A stretch of 64,000 nucleotides of DNA from Mesomycoplasma ovipneumoniae. GTDB taxonomy: Bacteria > Bacillota_I > Bacilli_A > Mycoplasmatales > Metamycoplasmataceae. The stretch spans positions 186,001 through 250,000 of the forward strand of contig NZ_CP124621.1 in assembly GCF_030012565.1 (NCBI RefSeq). Direction: 5' to 3'. The notes under the pieces were generated by a model that saw only the letters and a list, made by a program, of their open reading frames with translations, had not been told where the DNA came from and did not search any database. This document shows, piece after piece, positions 10,692 through 21,583 of the stretch (positions within the stretch are counted from its first letter, which is position 1; each line of letters opens with the position of its first letter). A program made the position numbers and the translations under genes.

Positions 10692-11145
10692 AAAAACTTT
10701 AACTCAAGAATCAATAAACCTTTCAGACCCGCAACGAGTAATAATCGCAAAAGAAATTTCAAATTCAACAAATCCAACTTACGAAAAACTTTATTCACTT
10801 TTTTATACTGAATTTGAAGATTTAAGAATTTTTTCTGTTGTTTTTGATGAGAAAAAGAATATTCTTGCCTTTGAAATTGACAGAAATACTTGAGAAACTA
10901 CAAAAACCTTTGTTGAATTTGACGACCAGACTATTGAACTTTTAGAGATGCAAATTAGTGAATTTTTTGACACAAATAAGTTCATATTTGAAGGTAAGCC
11001 AATTGATCCTTTCACTTTTTTTAATAATTTCTCGCCCGAAACCGATTATGATGATATAATTGAAGAACTTAGCGATAAAGAAGTAATTAGAGTTCCTGAA
11101 TTAAAAAATAAGGCAAAAAAAGCTATAAAATCAAAGGTAAATTAA
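10675..11145 (+). CDS. hypothetical protein, conserved-looking operon member
   Basis: A 156-residue hydrophilic protein I do not recognise. It has no signal peptide or membrane segment. The central part (YSLFYTEFEDLRIFSVVFDE) looks like a small alpha/beta fold, with an acidic stretch (PETDYDDIIEELSDKEVI) before a very basic tail (KNKAKKAIKSKVN). It starts 17 bases inside ruvX, and its stop codon is only one base from the pth ATG, so it is translationally coupled to both. One TGA at 10891-10893 is Trp. An alternative start is the ATG two codons later at 10681. The tight packing suggests an RNA or translation-related role, but that is context only. Confidence 0.75.
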
Positions 11146-11146
11146 G

Positions 11147-11701
11147 ATGAAACTAATTGTTGGACTTGGTAATCCAGGAGAAAAATATGCTCAAACAAAA
11201 CATAATGTTGGATTTTGAGTTCTTGATTTATTAGCTGAAAAACTCGGATTAACCTTTGATCAAAAAACTGAAAACGGCGTTTTTTGTAAAACAAGTGATT
11301 TTATTCTTGCAAAACCAACAACATACATGAATAAATCAGGTGATTTTGTCTTTGAATTAGTCCAATTTTACAAAATTAATATTCTTGACGTGATAATTGT
11401 TTATGATGATATGAATTTTGAAATTGGCCAAGCAATAATTAGAGCAACCGGAAGCGCAGGCGGCCAGCGAGGTATGGAAAATATTATTGAAAAATGCGGT
11501 ACTAAAGATATAAAAAGACTGAAAATTGGTATTTCGCGGTCCGAAAATTCTAAGGAATATGTGCTTAGTCCTTTTGAAAATCAGGCCAAAATTAAAGTTA
11601 AACAAGTTATTGACCAAGCTGCTGACATTCTTATTTTTTATTTATCAAATAGTTTTATGACTACGGTTCAAAAATTTAATGCTAACAAAAACAAAGCCTA
11701 A
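11147..11701 (+). CDS. pth: peptidyl-tRNA hydrolase
   Basis: A 184-residue enzyme that releases tRNA from dropped-off peptidyl-tRNA. Conserved sites are present: GLGNPGEKY, the catalytic His in KHNVGF, Asn in TTYMNKSG, and Asp in VYDDMNFEIG. The loop that is normally GGHNG (His and Asn that contact the tRNA acceptor end in E. coli Pth) reads GGQRG here, a substitution worth noting. The gene sits one base after the hypothetical protein and overlaps tilS by 23 bases. The pth-tilS-ftsH order is common in Firmicutes and mycoplasmas. Confidence 0.93.
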
Positions 11702-12572
11702 AGAAAAATTTTTAATTGCAGTTTCTGGCGGCTCTGATTCAATGTTTTTGCTTGACAAATATAAAAATAAAGATATAATTGTTGTTCATGTCAATTATAA
11801 TTTGAGGCCACAGGCCATTTTTGAAACTTTGTTAGTTGCAAAATTTTGCCAAAAATATAATTTAATGCTTAAAATTTTATCCTTTGATAGCTTTTCTGTT
11901 TCAGGAAATTTACAGTCAAATTTAAGAAAGGTTCGTTACGAGTTTTTTTACCGAGTTTATAAGCATTTTGGATGCACAAAATTACTTGTGGCTCATCACT
12001 GAAATGATTTTGTTGAGACAATTTTTTTGCAAAAAGAGCAAAAAAAGTTAGTAACATTTTGAGGAATCCGCGGGCAAAATTTCCTTTTTGGAATGCAAAT
12101 CTCAAGGCCACTTTTGTATTTTTACACAAAAAAAAGAATTCTTAATAGTTGTAAAAAAAGGAAAATCCCTTATCTTGATGATGATTCAAATTTCACAGAC
12201 AAATATAGAAGGAACGCAATTCGTTTTAAATTACAAAAATTAAGCACTTTTTCTTTATTTTTTACTTTTTCTGTTCATTTCATTGCAAATTTTTTTAAAT
12301 TAATAGAACTAAAAAAAAATTATAAAACTCTTGAAAAGTGAAAAAAAACAGAATATCATGCTTATTTTTTTCAAAAAATTCGAAAAAAACCAGAAATTAT
12401 CTTTTTATATTTGCACCAAAATTTTGACAATATTAAATTATCAAAGGGAAAAATCAATTCAATAATTGACTTTATTAGTTCAAAAGCACCCAATGGATCC
12501 TTTTTAATAAAAAAAAATAACTATATAATTAAAAAAAAACTAAAAATATATGTAAAATCTAGTAAAATTTAG
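11679..12572 (+). CDS. tilS: tRNA(Ile)-lysidine synthase
   Basis: A 297-residue ATP-PPase that converts C34 of tRNA-Ile(CAU) to lysidine so that it reads AUA. The ATP-binding loop is AVSGGSDSMFLL and a second motif is LLVAHHWNDFVET. RPLLYF and the YLDDDSNFTDKYRRNAIR segment match the TilS region that binds the tRNA. The usual C-terminal domains are reduced, as in other mycoplasmas. Four TGA codons are Trp. It overlaps pth at its start and ends 29 bases before ftsH. Its substrate tRNA is not in this window; the tRNA-Ile here has a GAT anticodon. Confidence 0.92.
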
Positions 12573-12601
12573 TAAGATTTGTTGAACTAGAAAGGAAAAT
12601 C

Positions 12602-14962
12602 ATGCAAGCAAAACAAAAAAGGAAACCATCGGCCGGTTGAATTGTTCTTTTAATTATACTTTTAATAGTGATTGCTTATTTTGTATATACTCAATTACAA
12701 CCTAGCCTTACTGTTAAGAGTTTATCTCATTTCGAAGAACAGTTAGTTAAAAATGCCAAAAACACAACCGATGGTAATTTCTTTTACTCAGTTATTTTTG
12801 ATATTAATGCTTATCGAATTCGTGTAGTTGAAGCTACTGAAGGTAAAATAATTGCTTATTCGGTAATAGCAGATCCTGCTGTTATTACAAAATTCCAATC
12901 TGGTGCTGCTGAACTTAGCCCATTGATTAAAAATCAACTGCAAAATTCAAATATTACAACATATTCAGAATTAGTTTCACTTTCAGTTAAAACAGTTCCC
13001 TCAAATTATACAAATCCTACAGAACCAACAAAGCTCCTTCTTAATGAACTTTATGATTTAGTCGGCGCACAAAAACCCAAAGATAATGTCTATTTGCCTT
13101 CTTTTACTTCAGCCGATAGACCGTCTACAACAATTCTTCAATATATTCTCTCACTTCTCCCGGTAATTATACCAGTTTTTATAATTGGTTTTTTCATTTA
13201 TCGCGCAAACAGAAATTCTCAAGGAGGTGCAGGATTTTTCAATCCTGGAAAAAATCAAGCAATCCGTATTAAATCTGATAAAAAATATACTGATGTTGCA
13301 GGAAATGTTGAGGCTAAAGAGGAAATTTCTGAATTTATCGACTACCTAAAAAATCCTGGGCGTTATTCTAGCGCTGGTGCAAAAATTCCGCGTGGAATTT
13401 TGCTAGGAGGTCCTCCAGGAACAGGGAAAACATTACTTGCAAAAGCAACTGCTGGTGAAGCGAATGTGCCTTTTTTCTTCATTTCTGCATCTAATTTTGT
13501 GGAATTATATGTTGGAGTTGGAGCAAAAAGAGTACGTGAATTATTTAGAGATGCACGAAATGATTCACCGGCAATAATTTTTATTGATGAGCTTGATGCA
13601 ATTGGACGCTCCCGTGGTTCAGGAATTGGCGGGGGTAACGACGAAAGAGAGCAAACATTAAACCAACTTCTAGTTGAAATGGATGGTATGGTTGAAAATA
13701 CCGGACTTTTAGTAATAGCAGCAACAAATAGAACTGACGTTCTTGATCCAGCCCTTTTACGTCCGGGTCGTTTTGACCGTTCAATAATTGTTGGACTTCC
13801 TGACGTTAGAGAACGTGAAGAAATTTTAAGATTGCATGCAAAAGGTAAAAGAATTTCTAAAAATATCACACTTGCAAATATTGCAAAAAGAACTCCTGGA
13901 TTTTCAGGAGCTCAATTAGAAAATGTTATAAATGAAGCAACACTTTTATCAGTTCGTGAAAAAACTCAAGTCATCACAAGTGAGCAAATTGACGAGGCAA
14001 TTGACCGAGTAATTGGTGGACCTGCTAAGAAAAATCGCGTAATAACTGAAAAAGAAAGAATAATGGTTGCTTATCACGAAGCTGGACATGCCGTTGTTGG
14101 TCTAAAATTAAGATCTGGAGTCAAAGTTCAAAAAATTACAATTGTTCCCCGTGGAAATACCGGCGGTTATAATTTAATGCTTCCTGAAGAAGAAAAATAT
14201 AATAGCACAAAATCAGAACTTTTAGCAACAATTGCGGCATTTATGGGTGGTCGAGCAGCTGAAGAAATAAAATATGGTGAACAAGAAATTTCTACTGGCG
14301 CTGGTAATGATATTGAAAAAGCTACAAAAATTGCCCGTAAAATGGTTACCGAACTTGGAATGTCATCGCTTGGTCCAATTCAGTATGAACAAGATCAATC
14401 ATCGCCATTTTTAGGAAGAGATTATATAAAAAATACATCATTTTCTTCAAAAGTTGGTCACGAAATTGACATTGAAATTCGCCAAATTATTTCTAATGCT
14501 TACAAACAAGCTTCTGAAACAATTAAAAATAATTTAGATTTACTTGAATTAATCAAGGATACTTTATTAGAAAAAGAGACAATTGTTTATGAAGAAATTC
14601 AACAATTAGCTGAAACTCTTGAGCCACTTCCAAAATCAGACCCAGTTCAAACAAGTGCTGTAAAACCTTCTGATATTTTGAGTGAACTTTTATCAGTAGA
14701 TCCAAATCCTGAAGATATTTTAGATGAAAATCTTCAACAAAAATCAGTACAAAATTCTGACCAAAATTCAAGTGTGAATCTTGAACAAAAATCAGATGAA
14801 AATCCTGAACAAATTTCAGAACAAGAATCACAAGAAAACTCTGGACAAATTTCAGATCAAAGTTCACAAGAAAACCCTGAACTAAATTCAGAACAAAACC
14901 CTAAAGAAAATTCAAAAGAAAATTCAGAAGAAGATTCAGACACTACCCCAAAACAAGACTAA
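12602..14962 (+). CDS. ftsH: ATP-dependent zinc metalloprotease FtsH
   Basis: A 786-residue membrane protease that degrades misassembled membrane and short-lived cytosolic proteins. Transmembrane helices lie at about 12-27 and 181-199, with an extracytoplasmic domain between them. The AAA+ module has Walker [15 protein letters not shown], Walker B IIFIDELDAIG, SRH (DPALLRPGRFDR). The protease site is YHEAGHAVVG. An 80-residue hydrophilic C-terminal tail (about 708-786) rich in S, E, Q and N, built from loose QNS/ENS/EQS repeats, is not part of the ordinary family length. The ATG at 12602 follows AAAGGAAAAT and is the natural start because it includes the first membrane helix (Trp-coded TGA at residue 13). 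Confidence 0.96.
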
Positions 14963-15046
14963 TTAAAATTTTTTTCATTTTTATTTAAATTTTAGAAATA
15001 CTGAAAATAGTTTCAGAATTAAATTGACGTTTTAAGGAATAAGACT

Positions 15047-16513
15047 ATGTCAAAATTAAACGACCAACAACAATTTCGCCTTGAAAAACTTAAAAATTTA
15101 CAATCCAAAGGATTTAATTATCCAAAATCAATTTTCTTGCATGATAATTTGGACGAAATAATTAAACAATATCAAGATAAAAACCATGATTTTTTTGTTG
15201 AAAACCAAATTAAAGTCGCTTTTGCAGGTCGTCTTATTCGCCAACGCTCCCCATTTTTCATTATTTATAGTCAATCATTAGAATTTCAAGTGTATGCAAA
15301 TAAAGATTTTCAAACACAAAATCAGTTTACTTTTTCAAATTTAGACCTTGGTGACATAGTTGAAATTTCTGGATATTTATTTAAAACCAAAACAAATCAA
15401 ATAAGTCTTAAAGCAGAAACTTTTTCAATTTTAGCAAAATCATTGCACCCATTGCCTGATCAATATTATGGAATTGAAAATGCCGATGATAAATATCGTA
15501 AGCGCTATTTGGATTTGTTAGTAAATGAAAAATCAAGGCACACTTTTATTATTAGAAGCAAAATTATCTCCTTAATTCGCAAGTTTTTTGACTCACAAGG
15601 ATTTTTAGAAGTTGACACACCTGTTTTGCAACCAGTTTTAGGTGGTGCTTCGGCTAAGCCGTTTATAACATTTTATAATTCATTAAGTCAAAATTTTTAC
15701 TTACGAATTGCAACTGAATTACCGTTAAAAAAATTATTAGTTGGCGGAATTGATGCCGTTTATGAAATAGGGAAAATTTTTCGTAATGAAGGTTTTGATA
15801 CAACTCATAATCCCGAATTTACCTCAATTGAATTTTACCAAGCTTATTCAGATTTAAACAAGATAATGAATCAAACTGAAAATTTAATTCGCTTTTTGTT
15901 TGAAGAACTCGGATTAAATCAGTCAGAACACTGATATGGCGAAAATAAAATTGATTTTTCACAAAAATTTGCACGGTTTGACATGGTCCAAATAACTTCG
16001 GAAAAAATGAATTTTGACCTTAAAAATGCAGATTTTTCAGCTTTAGTTGAAGAAGCTAAAAAATACAATATAAAAATTGAACCATTTTTTACAAAAGGTC
16101 ATTTAATCAACGAATTTTTTGAAAAATTTGTCGAACCTACTTTAATAAATCCGACTTTTATTACCGGTCATCCTATTGAAATTTCGCCTTTAGCAAAATC
16201 TGATCCTAATAATCGCAATTTTACGCTTAGAGCAGAACTTTTTATTGCTACAAAAGAATTTGCAAATATGTTTGACGAGTTGAATGATCCTATTGACCAA
16301 TTAGGTCGTTTTCAAGCACAGATTAATGAAAAAGAAAAAGGAAATCAGGAAGCTTCTGAAGTTGATCACGAATTTGTTCAAGCTCTTGAGTACGGAATGC
16401 CCCCAGCGGCAGGCTGCGGAATTGGGATAGATCGTCTTGTGATGTTATTAACAAATAATGAATCCATTCGGTCAGTTATTTTATTTCCACAACTTAAATC
16501 TAAAAAGGATTAA
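15047..16513 (+). CDS. lysS: lysyl-tRNA synthetase (class II)
   Basis: A 488-residue class IIb synthetase. An N-terminal OB fold for the anticodon ([20 protein letters not shown]) is followed by the linker [11 protein letters not shown]. The catalytic domain has motif 2 ([23 protein letters not shown]) and motif 3 ([13 protein letters not shown]). LysRS identity rather than AspRS or AsnRS is shown by the RKRYLDLL and [10 protein letters not shown] segments. Two TGA codons are Trp. An 84-base gap separates it from ftsH, holding a short CTGAAA/TTTCAG hairpin. The HAD gene follows after one base. Confidence 0.95.
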
Positions 16514-16514
16514 A

Positions 16515-17348
16515 ATGAAACTATTTTTTGCTTTTGATCTTGATGGAACATTATTGCGCTATGACAATACAATCCATCCTGAAAATGTTAAAATGCTCAA
16601 AAAACTCTATGAATTAGGGCACATTTTAGTTGTAGCAACTGGTCGAGGTTTGTCAGCTTGCATTGATTTAGCAAAACAATATCCATATTTTCATTATCTT
16701 GTTTCGAATAATGGCACTCTAATTTATGATATTAAAACTAAAAAAACAATAAACAAAGGCACACTCAAAAAATCAGTTGTACTTGATTTATTTAAAGATT
16801 GCAAAGATACTAACTCAATTTGTGCTTTTTCAACCCCGCACAATCTTTTTGAATATTCTCCTCAAAAAAATTATGACTGATTAAAAGATCAGCATATAAT
16901 GGACCTAAATCACTATACAAAACTGAATGATTTTGAAATTATAGAAATTATTCAAGCAGATCCAATAACACAAATTGCCTTTCGTAATGATGAAAAAGCA
17001 ATTATAAATCTTCATAAAAAATGGTCTGAAAAGCTAAATAATTTATATAAAGTAACAATAACAAACCGAATTTTTTTGGATATTAATCCTTTAAACGTCG
17101 ATAAATCTACTGCAATTTTAGAATTACTAGAAAAAAACAACATAAGTACCAAAAAATTAGTAACTTTTGGCGATAGTTCTAACGATTATGGAATGATAAA
17201 ACTAGCTCGTTATGGTTTTGCAATGCAAGATGCAACTCCTGATTTAATTGAGGTAGCCTCAAGAAAAATTGGAAGTTGTAAATCTGACACAATCGCAAGA
17301 ACTATCGATATTCTTTTAGAAAATCAAGACAAATTATTTTCTGCCTAA
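16515..17348 (+). CDS. Cof-type HAD-superfamily hydrolase
   Basis: A 277-residue IIB-cap HAD phosphatase. Motif I is FAFDLDGTLL (nucleophile Asp and the Asp two residues on). Motif II is VVATGRGLS. Motif III/IV is VTFGDSSNDYGMI with KLARYGFAMQDATPDLIEVA. Such enzymes dephosphorylate sugar phosphates or flavin-type substrates; the substrate cannot be told from sequence. The ATG at 16515 lies one base after the lysS stop; an upstream in-frame ATG inside lysS at 16458 is less likely. The stop codon is also the edge of the direct repeat that flanks the element at 17376-17946. Confidence 0.88.
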
Positions 17349-17375
17349 AATTTATGAATTTTTAAAAAAAGCTTC
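17347..17375. repeat. left direct repeat of element copy 1
   Basis: AAAATTTATGAA followed by TTTTTAAAAAAAGCTTC. It matches 17947-17976 apart from small A/T indels. The pair brackets element copy 1 exactly, as a target-site duplication would. The right partner runs into the nan terminator stem. Confidence 0.6.
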
Positions 17376-17946
17376 TCCCAAGTTTTCCAGTTTAGATAAT
17401 TTTAAAAAAGTGTCCTGGTTTAGTTTTGGCCGCTTTTTTACCTTTTTTGGCAAAAGTTAATTACCTATTTTTAAACACTGGCAAAAATCAATTTATGGAT
17501 AAAGCAACAAAAATCATAAAAAATACAACTACTATTTAAACTCAATGCAAATAGAAAACTCGTTTTTATTTGCAGCGAGCCTAAAAAAACATATGAAGTT
17601 TTGAAAGAACAATAACCAAAAGCCATAAATTTGTAGATTTCTAAACGGTCAAATTTAAGGCATTCCATCATATTTAAAAATATAATGGATAATTCGCATT
17701 TTCTGATTTTTTATGGCAAAAACATAATTAATTCCCCCTTAATTCAATATCAAAATTTATTAATTATTCTTAGTGTGGTTTATTATAACATAATTTTATT
17801 TTTGACCAAGCATTTTTTTGCAAAAGGTCGATTTTAAAGCAATAAAAATTAGGATTTTAGCGTTAAAAAATACGGATTTACTGGTATTTTTGCGTATTTA
17901 TATTAGCTAAAAAGTCAATTTTTGCCATCAAACTGTCAAACCCAGG
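17376..17946 (-). mobile_element. MITE-like repeat element, copy 1 (inverted)
   Basis: About 571 bp, reading on the minus strand. The 5' end (right side) is CCTGGGTTTGACAGTTTGAT and the 3' end (left side) read inward is CCCAAGTTTTCCAG, giving imperfect terminal inverted repeats. Inside, in order on the minus strand: only A7 at the poly(A) site, TTGGTC (17804-17809), 16 bp, TATAAT (17782-17787), a strong AAGGGGGA Shine-Dalgarno with ATG, a mini-ORF MFLP, then the conserved hairpin region. It fills the gap between the HAD gene and the nan terminator. No transposase is encoded. A 66-codon minus ORF inside it (MMECLKF...) is not conserved as protein in the other copies. Confidence 0.8.
17782..17809 (-). 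promoter_or_regulatory. internal promoter of element copy 1
   Basis: TTGGTC, 16-bp spacer and TATAAT with TGT just before it (extended -10), identical in spacing to the other copies. The A-tract directly upstream is only 7 A here, against 17, 20 and about 16 in the others. Confidence 0.65.
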
Positions 17947-17976
17947 AAAATTTATGAAAATTTTTAAAAAAGCTTC
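17947..17976. repeat. right direct repeat of element copy 1
   Basis: AAAATTTATGAAAATTTTTAA then AAAAGCTTC, the partner of 17347-17375. Its last 9 bases are part of the left arm of the nan operon terminator, so the insertion target was the region directly beside that terminator. Confidence 0.6.
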
Positions 17977-18001
17977 TTGAATTAATCAACAAGAAGCTTT
18001 T
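17968..18001 (-). terminator. rho-independent terminator of the nan operon
   Basis: AAAAGCTTCTTG and CAAGAAGCTTTT form a perfect 12-bp stem with a 10-base loop, followed on the minus strand by TTTTTT. It lies 24 bases after the nanE stop. Confidence 0.9.
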
Positions 18002-18024
18002 ATTTTCAAATAGGTGGTAAATTC

Positions 18025-18723
18025 TTAGTTAATTTCTTTGCGAATTTTGTCAACAAAAAATTTAGTGATAACATAAGGTCTAGTTATCATTGAACCAACA
18101 ACGACTGAATGAGAACCAATTTTAAAAGCGTCAATTACATTTTGAGGCTCGTTAAAACCACCTTCAGCGACAACTTCTATGCCGGTATTACGGACTTTTT
18201 CAACCATTCAACGTAAAAATTCGTAATTATTTTCAATATTATTATGGTTTTTTGTTGTTTCTGTATAACCGCGCAAAGTTGGGGCAACATAGTCAAATTT
18301 TAATCTAATTGCATTTTCAACATCTTCATAGTCAGCACAATCTGCAAGTAAATATTGGTTCTTTTTTCGGTTTTTATGAAAAAAGTCAACAATTTCATCA
18401 AGATTTTCGGCCGGCCTGTTGCGCAGAGTTGCATCAATTGCAATTATTTGGTTATCAAATTGCATTAATTCTTTGAGTTCTGCTAAAGTCGGCGTAATAA
18501 AAACACTTGAATTTGTGTAGGTTTTTTTAATTAAAGAAATTAAAGGTACTTTTTGGTTTAGTTCAAAAAAATCTTTGACATTGTTAATTTGTGAAGTTCT
18601 AATACCATCAGCCCCACCTAAAAGCACAGCATTCATCATTTTTTGCATTATTTTTGGCCCATAAAGTGGCTCATCTTCGAGCGCTTGACATGAGACAATG
18701 AAACTATTTTTTAAAAGACGCAT
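18025..18723 (-). CDS. nanE: N-acetylmannosamine-6-phosphate 2-epimerase
   Basis: A 232-residue TIM-barrel enzyme that converts ManNAc-6-P to GlcNAc-6-P in sialic-acid catabolism. Family marks are SCQALEDEPL near the start, GGADGIRT, PLISLIKK, IAIDAT, DYVAPTLRGYT, and EVVAEGGFNEPQNV. A TGA at 18208-18210 (Trp) joins the two halves. AAAGGG lies before the ATG. It is the last gene of the module nanK, nanA, SSS transporter, nanE, and follows the transporter by 11 bases. Downstream enzymes (nagA, nagB) are not in this window. Confidence 0.92.
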
Positions 18724-18734
18724 TTTTTTACCCT

Positions 18735-20579
18735 TTAATTAGTGATTTTTGCTAATTTTTCCTTTATTTTTTCATATTGTTCTAATTTTTCGTCTTGAAC
18801 TTTTTGGATTTGAGAAAATTCCTGATTTGCTTGAATTGTCTCATTTTCTCTATAATTAGGATGTCCAAAAATTAGAATATTATACCATTTTGGCATTAAA
18901 TTTGGTACAGTTTTTGCAACTTTTTTGGCAACTTTTTGTAACTTAGAATCGTTTTTTGCAATTTGTTTTTCTAAGGCAATTAGCTGATCAAATTCAGGTG
19001 TTTTTGTCCAAATTGTTAAATTTGTTAAGTTTTTCTCTTTTTTACTAAAGAAAGTATAAATTATTGAACCAACATAGCCAAAAATAATTGTAACGAAAAA
19101 GGAAATTAGCGCTACATATTCGCTAGCAAATTCAATTGCTAAATTTTCAGGAACAAGTCTTTTGTTTGTAAAGATTCATAAAAATAAAGCAGTAATAAAA
19201 GCAACACTAATTCCAAGAACGGCGCCAAAAGAATTTGTTCTTCGAGTTAGAATTCCTAACATAAAAACAGCACCAATTGGCACACCAAAAAGTCCGACTA
19301 CTGCAAGGAAAAGGTTAAATAAATTAGTTTGTTCTGAATAAGCCAAAAGAAAAGCAACTAACATTCCTTGAATTCCGAAAAATGTGATTAAAATTTTTGA
19401 TATAATCAACATTATTCGGTCTTTTATAGGTGCTTTTTTCCGGAATTTACGGATTGGTTGGATAAAGTCACTAACAATTACATTAACTAGCGAGTTCATT
19501 GAAGAAGAAATTGTTGACTGACTTGCGGCAAAAACTGCGGCAATAATCAAACCAGAAAGTCCGGTCGGTAAGACTTTTATGATGAAAAATGAAAGAAGTT
19601 GATTATTTGCCGCACCCTGGCGACCAACAATTTGGTCAATAGCATTTTTGGCATCAACGTCAAATCCTTGGGACTTAAAGTAACTATACAACATTGAACC
19701 AACGCCATAAAACACAAAAATAGTAATTAAAGTTAAAATTGCGTTAATATAGATAGTTTTATTAGTTCCGGAAATGAATTTAGAGGTTTTATATCTTTGG
19801 ACGATGTCTTGAGATGCTGTATAGGAGAAAATAGTCTCAACATATTTTCCTAAAAAAAGAAGGAACATACCACCGCTAGCGGCACTTATTTTTCATTGAC
19901 CTGCATTAAAAATTGACTGATAAATATCGCCTTTACTTCAGTCAGTCTGAACTAATCCAAAAATCAAAATGCAAATAATTCCCAAAAGTAAAACGAGACC
20001 CTGGATTGCATCAGTTCACAAAACACCCTTAAAACCACCTAAAAAAGTGTTTAAAATTACGACTATCGCCATAATTCCGATAATCAAATAAATGTCTAAA
20101 TCAACAAAAAGTGACAAAGTCAGTGCAGGAATATATAAAACAATTGCAATCCGGAAAATGTGAAAAATAGCAAATAAACCACCACTTAAAGCCCGAATTA
20201 AATAATTATAACGACTTTCGAGATAAGCATAGGCAGTATTTGCAGTAATTTGGCGATAAAAAGGGATAATTCATTTAATTAAAACCGGACTAATCAAAAT
20301 TATTGCCACTTGCCCGACAGATCACATTCATCCTGTTTTAAAAGCAAGTCCGGGGAGACCTAAAAATGTAAGGGACGAAAGCCCGGTAGCCCAAATCGAA
20401 AGAGCAATAACAATTGAAGGCACTTTAATTGACTTGGCTACTAAATAAGAATCAGTGCTTTTTTGCTTATTATTTTTTTCTTGATACCAAAAAAATAATC
20501 CAAGCAATAGCATTGAAAGCATATAAATTGCTAAAATAATTCAATCAGTTGTTGAAAAACTTGATTTATTTTCTTCCAT
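18735..20579 (-). CDS. sodium:solute symporter, probable sialic acid transporter
   Basis: A 614-residue SSS-family (SLC5-like) membrane protein with about 13 hydrophobic helices. The first helix is WIILAIYMLSMLLLGLFFW. IALSIWATGLSSLTFLGLPG and the FAASQSTISSSMNS segment are typical sodium-site regions of the family. The C-terminal 90 residues after the last helix are hydrophilic and lysine-rich. The frame runs through many Trp TGA codons from the ATG at 20577-20579 (Shine-Dalgarno GGGGGA) to TAA 18735. Position between nanA and nanE strongly suggests N-acetylneuraminate as substrate, as for SiaT-type SSS transporters. This is inference from context. Confidence 0.85.
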
Positions 20580-20629
20580 ATTTCCCCCTTTTTCAACTTT
20601 TTATAATTAAAAATTTGAAAAAGTTGAAG

Positions 20630-21511
20630 CTAGTCTAAAAATTTTTCTTTAATTTCAAGCGCCTTTTGATTTAGTGTTTTTTGGCAAATTTTTTTAAATG
20701 GAAGGCGATTATAACCAGCATCAACACCATAAAGTTGCATAATTGCTTTGATTGTTTGCATTAGTCCAACTTCTAAAAGTGATTGAATATAGTCATTATA
20801 GATGTGAATTTCGTTTTTAAAGGCTAGTAAATCACCTTTTTTTGCTAAATCAAGAATTTTTCTTGCCTTGATTGCGTTTGTATTATAAGTTGAACCGATA
20901 AATCCACGAGCTCCTAAAAGGTAAGCAAGCCCAAAAGCTTCATCAAAAGCATACATTCAAATTTTTTCTGGATAAGTTTTGATTAGTCTTTCGAATAAAA
21001 AGATGTCATTTGACCCAAATTTGCAGCCAATAACATTTTTAAGATTTAAAATGCTTCCAAATTGTTCAATGTTAATTTTTGAACCTGCAAGTTGAGGCAA
21101 GTAATAAATAAACATCGGTAAATCAACGTTTTTTGCAATTTCTTCGTAGTAGTTTTTGATTTCATCAAAAGAAAAATTATAATAAAAAGGTGTGATTGCG
21201 CTGATTGCATCAAAACCAAGTTCTTTAGCTTTTTTTCCTAGTTGGATTGCTTCTTCAAGATTTAAACTTCCAATCTGAGCAATTAAAGTTACCTTATTTT
21301 TTGCTTTTTTAGCTACAATTTCATAAATTTTTTGCCGTTCTTCAACAGACATTAGCAAAAATTCGCCCGTTGATCCAGTGACATAAAGACCGTCAACTTT
21401 TTGCACATCAATTAAAAAATCAAGAATATGCTCAAGATTTTCAGTCATAAGTTCGCCTTTTTCATTAAAAGGACTTATTAAAGCGGGGAAAAATCCATGA
21501 TATTTTTCCAT
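20630..21511 (-). CDS. nanA: N-acetylneuraminate lyase
   Basis: A 293-residue class I aldolase that splits sialic acid into ManNAc and pyruvate. The start is MEKYHGFFPALISPFNEKG; GLYVTGSTGEFLLMS is the substrate-carboxylate loop; the catalytic Tyr is in FIYYLPQLAG; the Schiff-base Lys is in VIGCKFGSND. GARGFIGSTYN is the usual C-terminal loop. One TGA at 20957-20959 is Trp. The Shine-Dalgarno AAGGAGG is the strongest in the window. A possible own promoter lies at 21575-21580, so nanA-transporter-nanE may be expressed apart from nanK. Confidence 0.94.
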
Positions 21512-21574
21512 ATTAGCCTCCTTCTTATAGAAAAATCTTTTGTACTGATTTTCCTATTTTTTGTATATAAAATA

Positions 21575-21580
21575 ATTATA
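21575..21580 (-). promoter_or_regulatory. candidate -10 for nanA-transporter-nanE
   Basis: TATAAT on the minus strand in TATATATAATTATT, 64 bases before the nanA ATG and downstream of the nanK terminator, so an independent promoter is plausible. Confidence 0.4.
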
Positions 21581-21583
21581 TAT

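Noticed and set aside
10803..11015. Minus ORF opposite the hypothetical gene, and other antisense ORFs
   Set aside because: Frame shadows of plus-strand genes with no Shine-Dalgarno or domain evidence.
17471..17671. A 66-codon minus ORF starting MMECLKF inside element copy 1 as a protein gene
   Set aside because: In copy 2 it is frameshifted in the A/T-rich middle, in copy 4 it stops early, and the pairing of its DNA into conserved stems explains the sequence better than coding.
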